Positions 38,281 through 50,833 of a stretch of 57,071 nucleotides of DNA are shown here, piece after piece (position 1 is the first letter of the stretch; each line of letters opens with the position of its first letter). Below the pieces are notes generated by a model. The model saw only the letters and a program-made list of their open reading frames with translations. It was not told the DNA's origin and ran no database searches. The translations under genes and the position numbers were made by a program. Origin of the DNA: Scenedesmus sp. ARA3 (taxonomy: Eukaryota > Chlorophyta > Chlorophyceae > Sphaeropleales > Scenedesmaceae). Location: the NCBI GenBank assembly GCA_004335835.1, contig RWJK01000425.1, positions 1 to 57,071 on the forward strand, in the 5' to 3' direction.

Positions 38281-39746
38281 CGTGATGATTGACGGTGATG
38301 ATGATAATGATGCTGATTATTGTGCTGCTGGTTCATAAAACCTTGTCAGGTTTTGCCGGCGAGAGTGTCTGTTTAAACGGGCGGTAGCGCTGCCCTGCTT
38401 CGTGTGCGCGCGCGGTACGGCGGGGCGTGCCGGGAAGACTTGCACAGGGAAGCTGAGCGTGCTGCTGTGGAGTGGCATGCGATCATGCTGTGCGGACGCG
38501 GTAGCCGCCAGCATCAGCGCTTCTGCTTGTTGAGCAGGTTGGGCAGGCTCCGAGGATGCCTGCTGCCATATGGTGCGGCTCTCGCAGGGGATGCCTGGCA
38601 TGCAAGCAGGCCCGCGCATGCATTGCTGACTGTGGTCACGCATTGTGCCCACACGCAGCATGCTGGTGCTGCCCCGTGTGGAGTTGTCAGGGCGCTGCAT
38701 GCAGCGGGTAGGCAGTGTGCGGCTCGGGAGGCGCACCGCCGCCTCTCTTGTGTCAGCCTCTATGAGAAGCGCTGCATGAGGTGGTGCTTTGTCTTCGTTG
38801 GTCTGTAAGTAAAGGCAACGTGTGGGATGTGCGTCAGCTTTTGTGTGCCATCTCTTTGGGGTTTGGCATCCTGACACCGCGTCTGCTATGCAGCGCTGCA
38901 TCGCTAGCGTCACTGAGGTGCAGTGCACCATCCACAATCAAGCTGGTTGCTTGTGGCAGGGTGGCGTATTAAAAGCTGTGCGCAGTCTTTTGGCAAGGCA
39001 GCTATGCGACCATGCTTGTGAAGGCTTGCTGCCTCTACACCAGGTGCAGTTGTGCGGGGCCTGCTGTGCCACTCTTGTTGCTGGCATGACGCGCTGGCCC
39101 TTTGTGCTATTCATTGCCTGGTCTCTGTTACGCGCGTTTCCTGTAACACGATCATTGTCTGCATATCATTACACAGCCTGAGCAATCCGTGGAGATGTGT
39201 GGGCCCTCGAAGCTTGCAATTGTACGCATGTGCACGTGCGCAGTGCCGGGACGACTGTTTGCTGGAACATCAGAAATGGTTGACACTGGAGTACGAGGGT
39301 CGTACCGGATAATGAATCAATGAGACTATGATCGGCTGGGGTGCTTCCGCAGTAAGGCCCTACTACCAACGCGCCGCGCGTCAGGCTGGCAGCGGGAGCT
39401 TGCAGCTGGTCAAATCACGAAGAGCAATACATTTTCTGTATTGTTTCGATACATTGTATCATGCTGTATCTCGAGTTAGGCGTCCCTACAGAAAGGCATG
39501 CTGCGCGGCAGTGGCACTGCTTGCAGAGAGAATAAACTTGAAACAGCATGCGCACATAGTAGCAGGACACAGCCGACATCGGTACGAAACAAATGAAGGC
39601 ATCCACCGCATTTTCACTGGCCTTGCTGGGGTGCCAGGTACGCAAGTGTGCCTGCAGATATTGCTGCTGTAGTGACTGCAAGCAGCTAGATATGCCTACT
39701 GTTTCTGTTCTGTGTCTTTGGCGTTTTGTCATCACTTCTTTGCACA
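38281..39746. other. Intergenic region after V-ATPase B
   Basis: No gene is supported. It holds the V-ATPase B 3' UTR and probably the promoter of the four-TM protein. A TGTAA occurs at 38804-38808. Confidence 0.5.
38804..38808 (+). terminator. Possible TGTAA polyadenylation signal
   Basis: First TGTAA after the V-ATPase B stop, about 520 bp away. Weak support. Confidence 0.25.
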
Positions 39747-40951
39747 ATGATGAATCTTAATCCAAAAATCCCCATTTTGATGCTGCTACAGCTAGCATGC
39801 AGTGTGGTCATTATTGGCATTGTGGCTGTATCGCTCAACCCGCTAGCAGCGCCAGCAGACACAGTTCCAAGAGAGTCGAGCACATGGCAGGCAAGTGCCA
39901 GCAGCTAACTGCCTTTAATGCAGCGTCATCAATCCAGCACATGTGAAGCTCAGGCAAGCTACCAGGAGGCACATGCTGCAGCCGCTGCAAGCCTGCCGCA
40001 CTGCGCACAGCCTGCAGCAACGCCTTACGCTTGACGGCCCAGGGTGCTGCAGGCTTGGAATTGCTGCGGCGCTGACTGCAAACTACAACCTGTAAACTTG
40101 CCCTGTTTTCAATGCAGTTCTTCCTGACCGGACATGGCAGCAGCAAAGGCTACAGCCGCAGGAGAGGCCCGCGTGACTGCTACCTGGGGCAGATGTGGGA
40201 CGGCGGTTTCAGCGCATGCACCTACACACAAGCCACAGTGGCTGTGGGTGGCTTTGCATCGTTTGTGCTGGGCCATAGCCATACGGTAGGTGACACGTCA
40301 CTGTGATGCAAGATGTTGTTGACGAGCCTACTTAACCTCAGCCTAAAAGCTGGCGGTCATACAGCTGCGAGCACATGTATTACATTAACGCTATCCACAC
40401 CACTGGTGGCATGGCATATATGGTGCATCTTGCTGCTTGCCTGCTTGCGTGCGCAGCTGTCTGTATTCAGGTTCTCTGCTGCGGGCGGCCTGCTCAACTA
40501 CCGCTCAGCGCTGGCAGCAGCAGGCGCCGCGATGTGGCTGGCAGCAGGCCTGGTGCTGGGCTGCCTCAACCAGCCAGGCTTCATGCCAGGCTGGCCAGAC
40601 AGCTGCGACGCCTGCAGCAACCCACACCCAAGCCTACGCACTGCGGTGTGGGCGCTGGCACTGGTCACAGCTGGGCTGTATGTGCTGTCCAGCATCAGCT
40701 ATGCTGTCATGGGGCGGCACGAAGTGAGGAGGAGACGGGCGGAGGAGCTGAGCAGCCAAGGGGTGGTGGTTCTCACTGAGCCAGTGCCGGCAGCTGCTAT
40801 TGCAGCAGCAGCCATGCAGGGACGCGAGCATGAGTTTGCGGATGCAAGTGCACCACAGTGCTCATGGCATGCAAGCAGCCCGAATGACAACCATACTGTG
40901 CAGATAGGCGCCAACAGCACATCACACATTATCATGTCCAAGTACAAGTGA
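39747..40951 (+). CDS. Four-transmembrane protein of unknown function
   Basis: Three exons join in phase 0: 39747-39890, 40118-40285 and 40457-40951, giving 268 aa. The first intron begins GCAAGT (a GC-AG intron with CAG| context). Membrane segments: ILMLLQLACSVVIIGIVAV (about 10-31), ATVAVGGFASFVLGHSH (about 87-104), AAAGAAMWLAAGLVLG (about 120-136) and AVWALALVTAGLYVLSSISY (about 160-180). A Cys-containing loop (WPDSCDACSN) lies between TM3 and TM4. The tail after TM4 is basic (RHEVRRRRAEE), then Ala-rich and polar. The layout is like MARVEL or other tetraspan families, but no signature identifies it. The acceptor of exon 3 was chosen for frame (GCGCAG|CTG); a nearby CAG at 40470 gives the wrong phase. 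Confidence 0.65.
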
Positions 40952-42156
40952 TCACACAATAGACTTCAGCCGTCTGGCTAGCCGCATGGAGCCAGGTTGT
41001 GGTTGGCTCAACATGTTGTCAACATCCTGGGTGGCGTAGACTGTTTGCTGGTTGCCAGCAAGCACCAGCATCAGCAGCATGCCGTGCCAGTGCAGGCTTG
41101 ATGGGGTGACAGTTGTTGATGTGCAGCATGCAAGGGCCCTGCAGGAGGGACCTCCCTCCACAGGTGCCATGCATGGCATGTGCGTTGCCTGTAACCACGG
41201 CTCAGACACATCTCTAGCCACTAAGGGGGCACGTCGGGCAGTATAACAACCACGCAAACCTGCTGTGCCGTGCAGTGCCGTTGAGTACATGCACTGCATG
41301 CTAAAGGAGCAGCGACTGTGCATGAGCAGCAGGCCATGCATGGTGAACCAATGCCCAAGTCACTGACGATCACCATACAAAATGTGTCATCAGGTCACTT
41401 GTCTCGCTTGCATCCAAAGCGTTGCACTCCATAACATAAATTGCATCAGCAGGCAGCCTCTGCACTTGACGCCCCTGACATCATGCTTTGCTTAGCAATG
41501 CAGGCACAGTATGCAGCCAACAGCACTATCAGCTGTCTGCTGAATGTTGCAGACACAGCTTCAGTGTGAGGCAGCATAGCAGGCAAGCACTGCACAAGAG
41601 CATTACACAATGTCGGACATTGGCTGCCAACAGAGCTTGCTCTCATGGCTTGGCATGCACGCATAGACCGCAAGGCATATATGCGAATATAAACGTTGGC
41701 ACTGGCCACACAGCTGACATCATACGTGCCACATCAGCGCCCAAGCGGATGCAAATCGCAAACTTGTAGCAGACAAGCGTAGAGTATGCCTTGCTCATTG
41801 TACGTAGACCAAACACAATCAATGCATTCCTAGTGGAATTTATCTAGCTGTGATGATGCGCCACTGAACACCTCAGAACCAAACAACTTCAAAATTTTGG
41901 TACTGAATGTAAAGACAAGCACCTATACTGTAAAGCCTGTCTACTCAAATATTCTGCACTGCTAAAGTCTGTATATTGTCGCTACAAGCATTTGTTCGGC
42001 AGTGTGGATGCCTGCCAGTCGTTTGCTGCTCAAGGGGTGTTCAACATGGCAGCCATGCAGCGTGGTACCTGCAGTGTGCCTCACAGCAGCTACAGCAGAC
42101 ATGCCACACGCAACCTTGCCATACAGACTACAAATGGTGTCGGCAGCCTGCCGGAT
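40952..42156. other. Intergenic region between convergent genes
   Basis: 3' regions of the four-TM gene and of the kinesin. No gene is supported. A TGTAA lies at 41190-41194. Confidence 0.5.
41190..41194 (+). terminator. Possible TGTAA polyadenylation signal
   Basis: About 240 bp after the stop of the four-TM gene. Confidence 0.3.
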
Positions 42157-45100
42157 CTAAGTGACAGTGATTCTGCCTTTAGATGCTTTGGCTGCTGCTG
42201 TCCCACCACCTGCTGCATTGCCACCTGCTGCTGCTGTGCTGCTGCCGCCCGGCCCCAGCAGGCGCTTGAGCTTGTCGTTCTCTTCCTGCAGCTCGCCCAC
42301 CAGCTGCCGCAGGTAGGCCACCTCCTCCTCTGCGCTCATCTGGTTGTTGAGCTTGAGGCTGTTCTTGATGGCCATGGCACGGCTCGCATACCTGGCACAA
42401 TACACCAGGCATACAGCAGCAGGCATAACAAGCAGCGCCGTCAATGTGACAGTCGACAACACGTTCAGCCACCATTCCCTGTACACACAGTTGCTGGAAG
42501 ATTGAGCAGCATCTGGTCAAGCCGCAAGCCACGGCGGGTCAATGGGCCAAGCTGGCAGATGCTGATGTACAATACCCGCGCCATCCTACAACACAGATCT
42601 TGCAACCAACATGCCAGTGCGGCGCCACGCACCCTGCAGGCACCCCATGTCAACATAATAGTGCACCGCACCCCAGCCTGCCGTTCAAGCCTCAGCACTC
42701 ACCGCAGCGTGCTGATGCTGTGGTCCCTGTTGAGGTCTGCAGGGCTGATGCATGCGATGAACAGCGTCTCGCTGTTGCCGCCGAGGCTGTCCTGCAGCAG
42801 CCGCGTGAGCTTGCTGTTGCGGTAGGGGATGTGGCGGCGCGCCGTGCCCTCGGTCAGCGCGTTGATCACGTTGCCCAGCTCCAGCAAGCCGCGGTTGATG
42901 CTCACACCCTCGGCAAAGCGCGCGCCTGCATCGGCCAAGTGGTGCAGCAGCTGTTACATCAATTGCCTAGCGGGCTAATTTTGCATGGCTATGCAGCAAC
43001 CCTGCACAGGGATAGGCAAAGCGAGACTGGCAGTCGCTGTTCTCTTGCCAGTCTCTTGTCTGTCTGCAACTCCTGCTGCGGCACACCCCGCCGGCCCCAC
43101 CCGCCCCGCACCTGTCGTGCCGGTCTCCTTGGCGCGCTCGCTGCCCGCCAGGTCCACCAGGTGCAGCTTGCTGCGCAGGTAGCGCAGCTCCGCAGGCAGC
43201 GCCCTGGCTGCGCTGGGCAGCGCGCGCTGCTCCATGCTGATGACCAGGATGGCGTGGCTGCGGCTGGACGACTGGTTCATCCTGCAAGGGGCAGGGAGGT
43301 TGGCATGCACAGCAGTAGGCTCGAGTCAGCGGCAGCCGGACGCATTCATAGCACTACATCCGTACTTGCAGCCTTCCTGCTGCTGCTGCTGCTGCTGCTG
43401 GTCTTGTCTCCCAGGCAGCATTACAGCAGGTGCACATTGTCATACTGCTAATGCGGGTGCTAACACTGCCGGCTCACTTGTGTGATGCTGTGGCACGCAC
43501 GGCGTTGCCCTGCTCCAGCACTGCAGCCAGGTCCTCCAGGCAGCTGATGGGCGCCTCAACAGCACCCTCCAGCACTATCTCGCCCTTGCCTGTCTCGCGT
43601 ATGCTGACACCAGCTGCTGCGCTGCCCTCGGACAGTGTGCTGCCAAAGGCAGAGCAGCCGCCTTCAGAGCTGACGGAGCGCGGCGTTGACGGCTGCTGCA
43701 GTGCGCTGCTGCCGTTGGCAGCTGCTGCTGCCACACTGCCGCCGGCAGTGCCCCGCAAGCCCAGGAGGCTGGTGCTGCTGCTGCTGGGGGTCATGTTGGG
43801 TGACAGCAGGTCCTGGATGGTCTCGTTGTAGATCTCTACAAGTGACGCCTGCCAGTAAATCGTTGTGCCAACAACATGTGGCTTACTCACGTACAGTGTA
43901 TTGACATGCAAAGCATCAAGCTGTGATGTCTGCGACGCAACTGCTGCAAGAACATTTGCAAAGCGTCTGCTGTAGTTTACTGTGCTGCTGCATCAGCCCA
44001 AGCTGCACGGGTGTGTGATAGAATGCAGCGTAAGTCATGCTGGCAATTGCCTTGGTGCTGCCGACTGCCTCACCTTGATGCTGATGTCATACTTGCTCCT
44101 TGCTGCTGCCACGTACTGCAGCACGTAGCGGCACGCCCATGGTATAACTGCTGTGCTGCCCGATCTGCTGCTGAAATCACTGCGCCCCGCAGCAGTGCCC
44201 ATGGTGTAGGTCTTCCCAGAACCTTGCAAACAGCAGCAGTGTGAACACAACAACTGACATTGTTGCCTTGGCTGGTTGCGCAGGTACAACAAGTTCATGT
44301 AGCTGTGCAGTGCATCGAAATCGGGCTGAAGCATGCAATGTGGACAGGGGCGATGGCAAGCACTTTGTTCTGAATCAGCTCCAAACTGTGGGACTGCACC
44401 GTTGTCTTGCAGATGCTGCCACAAGTCTGGTCATATCTGCACACAATATTTGCTGAAGCAGCATCTGTTGATGTCAATCACATACCTGTTTGCCCATAAG
44501 CCAGCACTGTGCCATTGAAGCCTTTGCAAAACCCATCAAGCACCTGCATGGTGGCAGAACTGTGCTTGTTTACGCCATGCCATGCTTGCTGAGGAAACAA
44601 GCGGTTTCTACTGTTGCTGCCGTTGTGTGGCAAAATTTGCAGTAACCGGCAACCTCTGCTACAAGGGCCAGCTGCGTGATTGCTGGTTGCATGAGGCTGC
44701 TGGTTCCAGTTGCTATGCCTGCGGGCCATCTGCAGTAGGCTGCTTGCAGGACAGGAGTTGCTGCTGCAGGAGCGCATGCTTTCATCACGCAGCACTGCAT
44801 GCTGCTGCACAGCAGCTGCTTGCTCACCGGCCTGACCATTTCTTCATTGAGGGCTGCAGATGCTGCGCTGCTGGCAGCATGGTACCTGCGGATCAGTTGC
44901 AGCCCGCGTCAAGCAGGGCAGCATGTCAGCTGCTTGGGTGAAGTGGGCAGTGCCCCACATTCCTGCCCGCTGTGCTCCGCTGCTAAGCATTCCAAGACTG
45001 CCTCTGTTGCGGTCTAGCTGCTGCTGTGCTGATGGCATCTATTCAGCGCAAGAGTTGCAGCATGGCATCTAGTTAGTTGCTTTTGCTATACATGCGTGCC

Positions 45101-45766
45101 TGCTGCTGTTGCCAGTCTGCTATAGTGCAACTTACGCCCTATTGAACTGGAATTCATATGCCCCATCGTTTACGCCAGTTGAACTGCCACGTGCAGGCAA
45201 AGCCACCTGCAGTATCAGCCGCGTTGATGGCAAAACGTCAGCAGCAGCTCTGAAACTGTGCAGCAGCGCACAAATCATTGCTCCCTGCAACTGCCAAGCG
45301 TGAATGCCTAGAATAGCAGTCATTACGCGCGTACCTTGTTTGGAGGCAGAAGTTGCACATGGTTTGCTGCTCCCTTTTCAATCTCAAATGGTAAGAGTGG
45401 CCTTGCAACGACAGCAACTTTGACTGCAACCTCCGACTCCGACACCACTGCTGCAGAGCCAGCTGCATCTGCTGCTGACCCAAAAGATTTGGTGGGTGAC
45501 TGCAGGAAGGTAACAGCACAGTCTGGTTAACAATGCTGCACGCATGCGCTGCTAGTACTGTATGCAGGAGTGCTGCTGGCACTGCAGATGGCCACAGACA
45601 AGCGCAACACTGCCAGGCAGCTCACAGCCGCCCCTCAAGCATCCTTGACAGTAGCAGGAACTGCAAACAAACCTACCGAGATACTGCCCGCGGGCCGCAC
45701 GAGGATGTGGCAGTCTCCATCGACTGCTTGCAGTGCCTGGGTACCCTTGCTGCTGCAAGCCCCCAT
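42157..45766 (-). CDS. Short kinesin motor protein
   Basis: Ten minus-strand exons join in phase: 45766-45677, 45499-45335, 45206-45136, 44885-44828, 44543-44486, 44222-44074, 43848-43478, 43281-43112, 42925-42703 and 42391-42157, giving 529 aa. The motor domain is complete: [45 protein letters not shown] (P-loop Lys151), [13 protein letters not shown], switch [12 protein letters not shown], switch [15 protein letters not shown], and [18 protein letters not shown]. An insert rich in Ser/Ala follows the [10 protein letters not shown] block. After the motor come [13 protein letters not shown] and a short coiled coil ([20 protein letters not shown]), then a 30-residue Ala/Gly tail. N-terminal motor and neck look closest to kinesin-4, but there is no long stalk. 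Family assignment is uncertain. Exon 1 (30 residues) is the least secure. No junction echoes were seen. Confidence 0.9.
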
Positions 45767-46988
45767 TATACTGCCACGCTGCCACGACACCACCTACTGC
45801 CTCATTCCAGTGTCGTTTACTTTCTTATGTTGCTTTGTGTTCAATGGCTTGAGGCCAAGTCTTGGTGTAGTGATGGAACACGCCAAAAACGTCTTCGCAA
45901 GCGAAGGGAGCACAAAGAGGTCACTAGTATGCAAGATATGGAACGTATTACTCACTCAAAGGGCATGCGACGTGCTTTTAATAGCAGAAGAATTGAGCGG
46001 GTACAACACCCGCCATCACATGACTTGAGCCTTGATGAGGTAAGTTGCGTGTGTATTCGCGTAAGTAATTGCGGGCAGCAAAGACAGAAGATCTGTTCAA
46101 AAGGCTGTCGAAATGCTCTGCGAGGATTTGGACGCGTTTAGTCACCGAGCGCCTGAAGACTCCATGTGGAGCAGGCTCTGAATGGTGCTTGGCGGCAGTG
46201 GGCAGGCTCTGAATGGTGTGTTCATGCATGGTCAACATGTCTGCATGCAAATTTGTTTGCGGCCAAGCGGCGCAAGGGGCGCGCTTACCGCATAAAACCT
46301 GCCAGCAGCTCAGGGCTTTGCATGCCAAGCAAGCAAAGTGCCAGAAGAGAGCAGAGACTGACACACATGGTGCACCATTTTCATGGCAATGACCAATGCA
46401 ACAAATGGTGGCAGCGTGCAGATATCAACGCAGCTGCTAATTTGCAGTCATCTGATGTCACTGCAGTGCACCTCCAAGTCCTGCGTGGCAGCTGCATGCG
46501 GGTATCAACTACACAGCGCAAAGCGTACGAGCAGCATGCCAGCAACATTGGCATGCCGGTTCATGGTGCCACGCTGTGCTACATGAATCACAGCAATGCG
46601 AGCAGTACATCTGGAGCAGGAGCAGTGCCGTCAGCGCCACACGGTTGCAACGCAGGCTGTAGCAACCTCTAATACATTTCAAACATCCAGTATACAACAG
46701 GGATGTGTCATGCAGTGCGGATCTCAGCCGAGTTGCCTGCATTGCTCAAAACATGGGCAGCACAATAGTAGAAGGCTGCCGGCAGGTCATGTTTCAGTGT
46801 GTAACTATGCCTCACGTCTTCCTGCTGCCATCTTATGATGTGAGCGCAACAACCAGCACAGTTGTTGTTCTTTCAAGCATCGCACCAGCTGCCACAAGTA
46901 GTGTATGCACCCATGTTCCAATCACCTGAAGCACTGCAGCTGCATCACGGCACACAGCTTTAATATTCTTTCGCTATGCAGCAACATG
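45767..46988. other. Divergent region between kinesin and beta-helix genes
   Basis: Includes the kinesin promoter and probably 5' exons of the beta-helix gene. The frame from ATG 46753 to a donor at 46839 (MGSTIVEGCRQVMFQC...) has the Cys pattern of the beta-helix protein, but its phase does not fit the next recognisable exon, so it was not joined. Confidence 0.4.
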
Positions 46989-49599
46989 CCGGCAACCCCG
47001 CTCCTACAGCAGCTGCGGCGGCAACGGCGACAATGCGCACATCTTCCTAAGCTGCAACAGCCGCTGGTTCACCCGAGGTGCCCTGCCTGCGCTGACCATA
47101 GAGCATGATCAGCTGGAAACCGCCAAGCATGAGCCCAGCGTGCACATCTTGCCAGAGAGTGACTGTGGCGTTATAACAATCGAGGTTGATCTGGCGCTGA
47201 ACCCTCAGCTGCCGCTGCTGACTGTACACGGGGACGTGGGCATCCACAAGGTGCGTGCGTCGAGCAGGATTCATAAGGTGGGTAAGTCGGGGCAGCAGCA
47301 CATCTTGCTGCACAATTAGCATGTCTTCCAGTGTTGCTAGGTTGCTTGGGCATCCATCAGGTGCGTGCGTGAAGCAGTATCCACATGGTGGGTTGATTCG
47401 GGCAGCAACTGCTGCTGCAGGTTGTGTGAGCAGGGGTTGGTGCACTGCGTGTGTTGTGGCTCTGCTGCTCATGCATTGTGTGCATGCAGCAGGATCCACA
47501 AAGTGCGTGGATGAGGCAGCACATCGTGCTGCAGGATGAGTCACACGCTTGGTAGTGTCACTAAAATGCATGTATGGTGCTGGCTGGGCCGCCCAGTTTT
47601 GATCAGCAGAGAAGAGTGTGATGTGTTTGCGCAAGAACCAAGTTTTCTTCCGGCTGAGTGTGCATGTTCTGGCAGCAGCAGGCATGTCGCAGCAGCATCA
47701 ACAAGGCCATGAGTTAAACTCAGCATGACTGCCGCATCCTTGTTTACTACATCACACGCCTGCATGTGCTGTCGCTGCTGCTGGCTGCAGTTTGAGATGA
47801 ACAATGTGCGGTTCGTTGTCAAGGGAGCCAATGCATCTGCAGTGATGCCGGTGTGCACGTCTCGGCCATGTGAGTGTAGCGCTGCTACTGCGTCCCGTTT
47901 TTCAACTCATGCGGGTGTTAAGTGTGAACACACCACTCGTAGCTTGTTCATTCATTCATTCATTCGCTGCCACTGCTGCACAAAATCGGCATGATGATTT
48001 CAAACATCCAGGCAGAATGGGGCTGCACACGGCAACAGCATTGCAGATCGCTCCATTGCAGCTACCCCAACTGTGGCTGCAGCACCTGCCTGTGCACCTA
48101 CACCGCAGTAAAACTGACGCGGTTGTACATTTATGGCAGATTTGGCGACGTCTTGCTAGTTTGTTGACAGCCAGATAGCTTCAGCAGATTGCCATCAGTA
48201 TGATCAACCAAACTCACAGCCGCTGCTGACCATGCTGTACTGCCATCCCCACACACGGCAGGCTGTTTCTGTTTAGCTTGTTGTGAAATTGTGTTTCAGT
48301 GCTGGTGGTTTGCCACTCACGATGACCAACCTGACAGCTGCTGCTTACGATGCATGCTGTACTGCTATCCCTACAGGCCAGACTGTTTCTGTTGAGCTCA
48401 TTGTGAAACTGCATTATAGTGCTTGTGGTTTGCCGCTCGCAATGACCAACCTGACAGATGCTGCTGACCATGCCTGCTGTGCTGGCATCCCTACAGGCCA
48501 GGCAACGCCATTACTGACATCCACGATGTCGAACATGTTACATTGACCAATGTAACAGTTACATCCCAGCAGCCGGCCCAGCCCGGCGGCGCCTGGCAGC
48601 AGCTGCCGTACACCGGCATCACCATTAAGAGCCTGTCTGGCGGCGTACCCATCGTCAACTTGGATGGCGTCATAGTTGCAAAGATGGTGGATGGCGTGAC
48701 TGTGGTTGGTGGCGGCAACTTGTCTGCCACTAACCTGAGGTCCTCACACAACCACAACATGGGGCTGTACTATATGTGCAGCATGGTGCAGCAGAGCTCT
48801 CTGGTGGTCGCAGGCAGAAGCACCATATCTAACAACGGCGGCTTGGGGACACCAGTGCAAGAAGGGGAAGATGAGAGGGGTGTAGGTGAGCTGCAGTACA
48901 CCTGCCGCTGACCTAACCCTGTGCTTGCCAGGAGCACAGCATGCTTCTGTAGCCTGCAAATACACAAATACACAAATGCACTTGGTGCAGTGGCCTCTGA
49001 ATCACGTGGCAGGGTGTAGCCTGCCTTTGGCATACAGACAGCACAGCACGGCGCACTTCTCATTGCCCTGCGACGCCGTGTGCTGCAGGGATCCACATCG
49101 ACTGCGACGGGGACTTCATCACCCTGGCCACCTGCTGAGCTGGCACTGACAATGTTGCCCTGCTCTGCTGCTGCTGCTGCTGCTGCTGCTGCGCCCTGTG
49201 CTGTGGGTATCCACATCGACTGCGACGGGGACTTCATCACCCTCGACGCCAGCATCTCCGGCAACGTAACAATTGCGGGCAACAGCCGCCACGGCATACT
49301 CGTCGACGGCCATGTGCATGCAGAAGTTGGGCCGGGAGTGAGGCTTCACGGCAATGGCGGCAATGCTACGCTATGCGGCGGTGGGCTGCACGCGCATTTC
49401 CTGTATGGCAGCCCTGCGGTGAAGGTGCAGGGCGTGAAGTTTGTGAACAACACAGCGCAGTACGGCGCCGGTGCTTGCATAGGTGAGGCGCGTGTGCTGT
49501 GCTTATGTGTGTGGGTGCGGTTGAGCATGTGCGTGCGTGCGTGCCAGTGCGCTAGTTGACTGCAGGCTGCTTCAGGAACGACCAACAAGCGGAGACTAA

Positions 49600-49637
<38 letters not shown>

Positions 49638-49899
49638 AGAGATTCCTGAAGAGGCCAAGCCCCTAGTGGGGAAGATCAACGGCGAGGTCAGCCTGCTGTC
49701 TGATGTGAGCTTCATGCGCAACCGGGCCACTGTCTGCGGCGGCGCATTTGCCACTGTAGTGAGCCCATCAAAGTCCCGGGTCAAGGTGCTGGTGCCTGAT
49801 GGCGCTGGGCACAGCTTCAAAGAAAATACCGCACCTGCTGCGCATGTGTGGTGCGCGATGCCTGTGTATGGGAACGACTACATGGCAATCTCGCTGTGA
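46989..49899 (+). CDS. Beta-helix protein with PMP-type repeats (5' end unresolved)
   Basis: Supported exons: about 46989-47250 (CGGNGDNAHIFLSCNSRWF), 47791-47869 (FEMNNVRFVVKGANASAV), 48502-48885 (VEHVTLTNVTVTSQQ), about 49206-49482 and 49640-49899 (stop included). The phases 0, 1 and 1 join correctly except at 49206. The sequence has alternating short strands, and its last two exons carry FVNNTAQYGAGAC and FMRNRATVCGGAFA, the FxxN and GGA/GAG pattern of chlamydial PMP-like right-handed beta-helix repeats. Such proteins are usually secreted or surface-bound; here that is inference, since no signal peptide was found. The exon containing GIHIDCDGDFITLDAS lacks an AG at its start, whereas an upstream echo of it has one. 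The true start lies upstream of 46989. Confidence 0.65.
48225..48505 (+). repeat. 120-bp tandem intron repeat ending in acceptors
   Basis: About two and a half copies of a 120-bp unit (for example CTGTTTCTGTT at 48263 and 48383, and GATGACCAACCTGACAG-like blocks). Each carries a CATCCCTACAGGCCAG-like acceptor. Only the last is followed by coding sequence at 48502. Confidence 0.85.
49089..49250 (+). repeat. Echo of a beta-helix exon with acceptor on the wrong copy
   Basis: ATCCACATCGACTGCGACGG occurs at 49091 and 49209 (shift 118). The first copy follows a good CTGCAG but stops at TGA (49136-49138). The second continues as the full exon but is preceded by GCTGTGG instead of an AG, and no AG lies between 49140 and 49206. 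Confidence 0.9.
49603..49637 (+). repeat. (CTG)n run at a beta-helix acceptor
   Basis: About 11-12 CTG units ending in the CAG acceptor of the last exon (49640). Confidence 0.9.
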
Positions 49900-50784
49900 T
49901 GGATGTGGTCACAGCTGCAACTGCATTGTTGGGGCAGCTTCAGTGACTGCAGCTCAGCAGTGGCAGAGGTATGGTGTGCGGCAATGACTGCGTGCCCGTC
50001 TGGATGTGACGGTGATGACGTTGGGCTGTATGCAGCGCTGCTGTGTGTGCACACTCATTAAGGCGGCTGCAATGCACGCCAGCTACATGGTCATCTCGTT
50101 TTGATGGGGATGATGTGCAGCATAGCTGTGAACTCATCATGGCGGATGCACTGCAGCTCGGAGCAGTAGCAGATATCATGCAGCGCTGATGTAGACAGTG
50201 AATGTGATTTTTCGGGTACGCCTGGGCTGCGCACTGCAGCGCACGATTGCCGCACACTGTTGGTTGAACCTGTCTCAGTGGCGACAGTGCTGCCGCGTGC
50301 AGCTGTGGGCCCTTGCTGACAATAATCAAATGTACGTGCAACTGGATGGCACCCCTGGGCTTGTGATCTGCACTAGTGCTGGGTGGTGCAGGCACGCAAA
50401 CAGTGTGTCGTTGTCAACAGGCACACAAACAGTGTGCTGTTGTGCTGTTTAGGCACTTGATTGCTGGCGCTGCAGTGCTGCTGTGGCCCCGCACTGCATG
50501 GCAGCTGCAATAGCAGCCTCGCCAAACAAACAGCTAGCAATGCTTGCCGTTGTTGTGCCACTGGCTGTGCACATTCCATAGGCTTTGTAGCGCAGCTGCT
50601 TTTGATTTGATCAACTGCGAGGTCCCAAACCTGCATTGCATGTGCTGCTACTTGGGTAGCTGCTCCCGACTGTGCTATAGGGATGCAGAAGGGCAGCTGC
50701 AGAAGACCACATGATTAGTGCACTTTTGTGAATCGGAGGTGCGAGTGGTGTCTGCTACTGCCCTGCAAGGGTTGAAGCGCATTT

Positions 50785-50833
50785 GTGTGACCGGTGTATA
50801 CACAAAACTTGTGTGAGTCCGGACCGGTCACAC
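50785..50833. repeat. Nested inverted repeat
   Basis: GTGTGACCGGT and ACCGGTCACAC are perfect 11-bp inverted copies. Between them ACACAA and TTGTGT pair as an inner stem. Confidence 0.75.
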
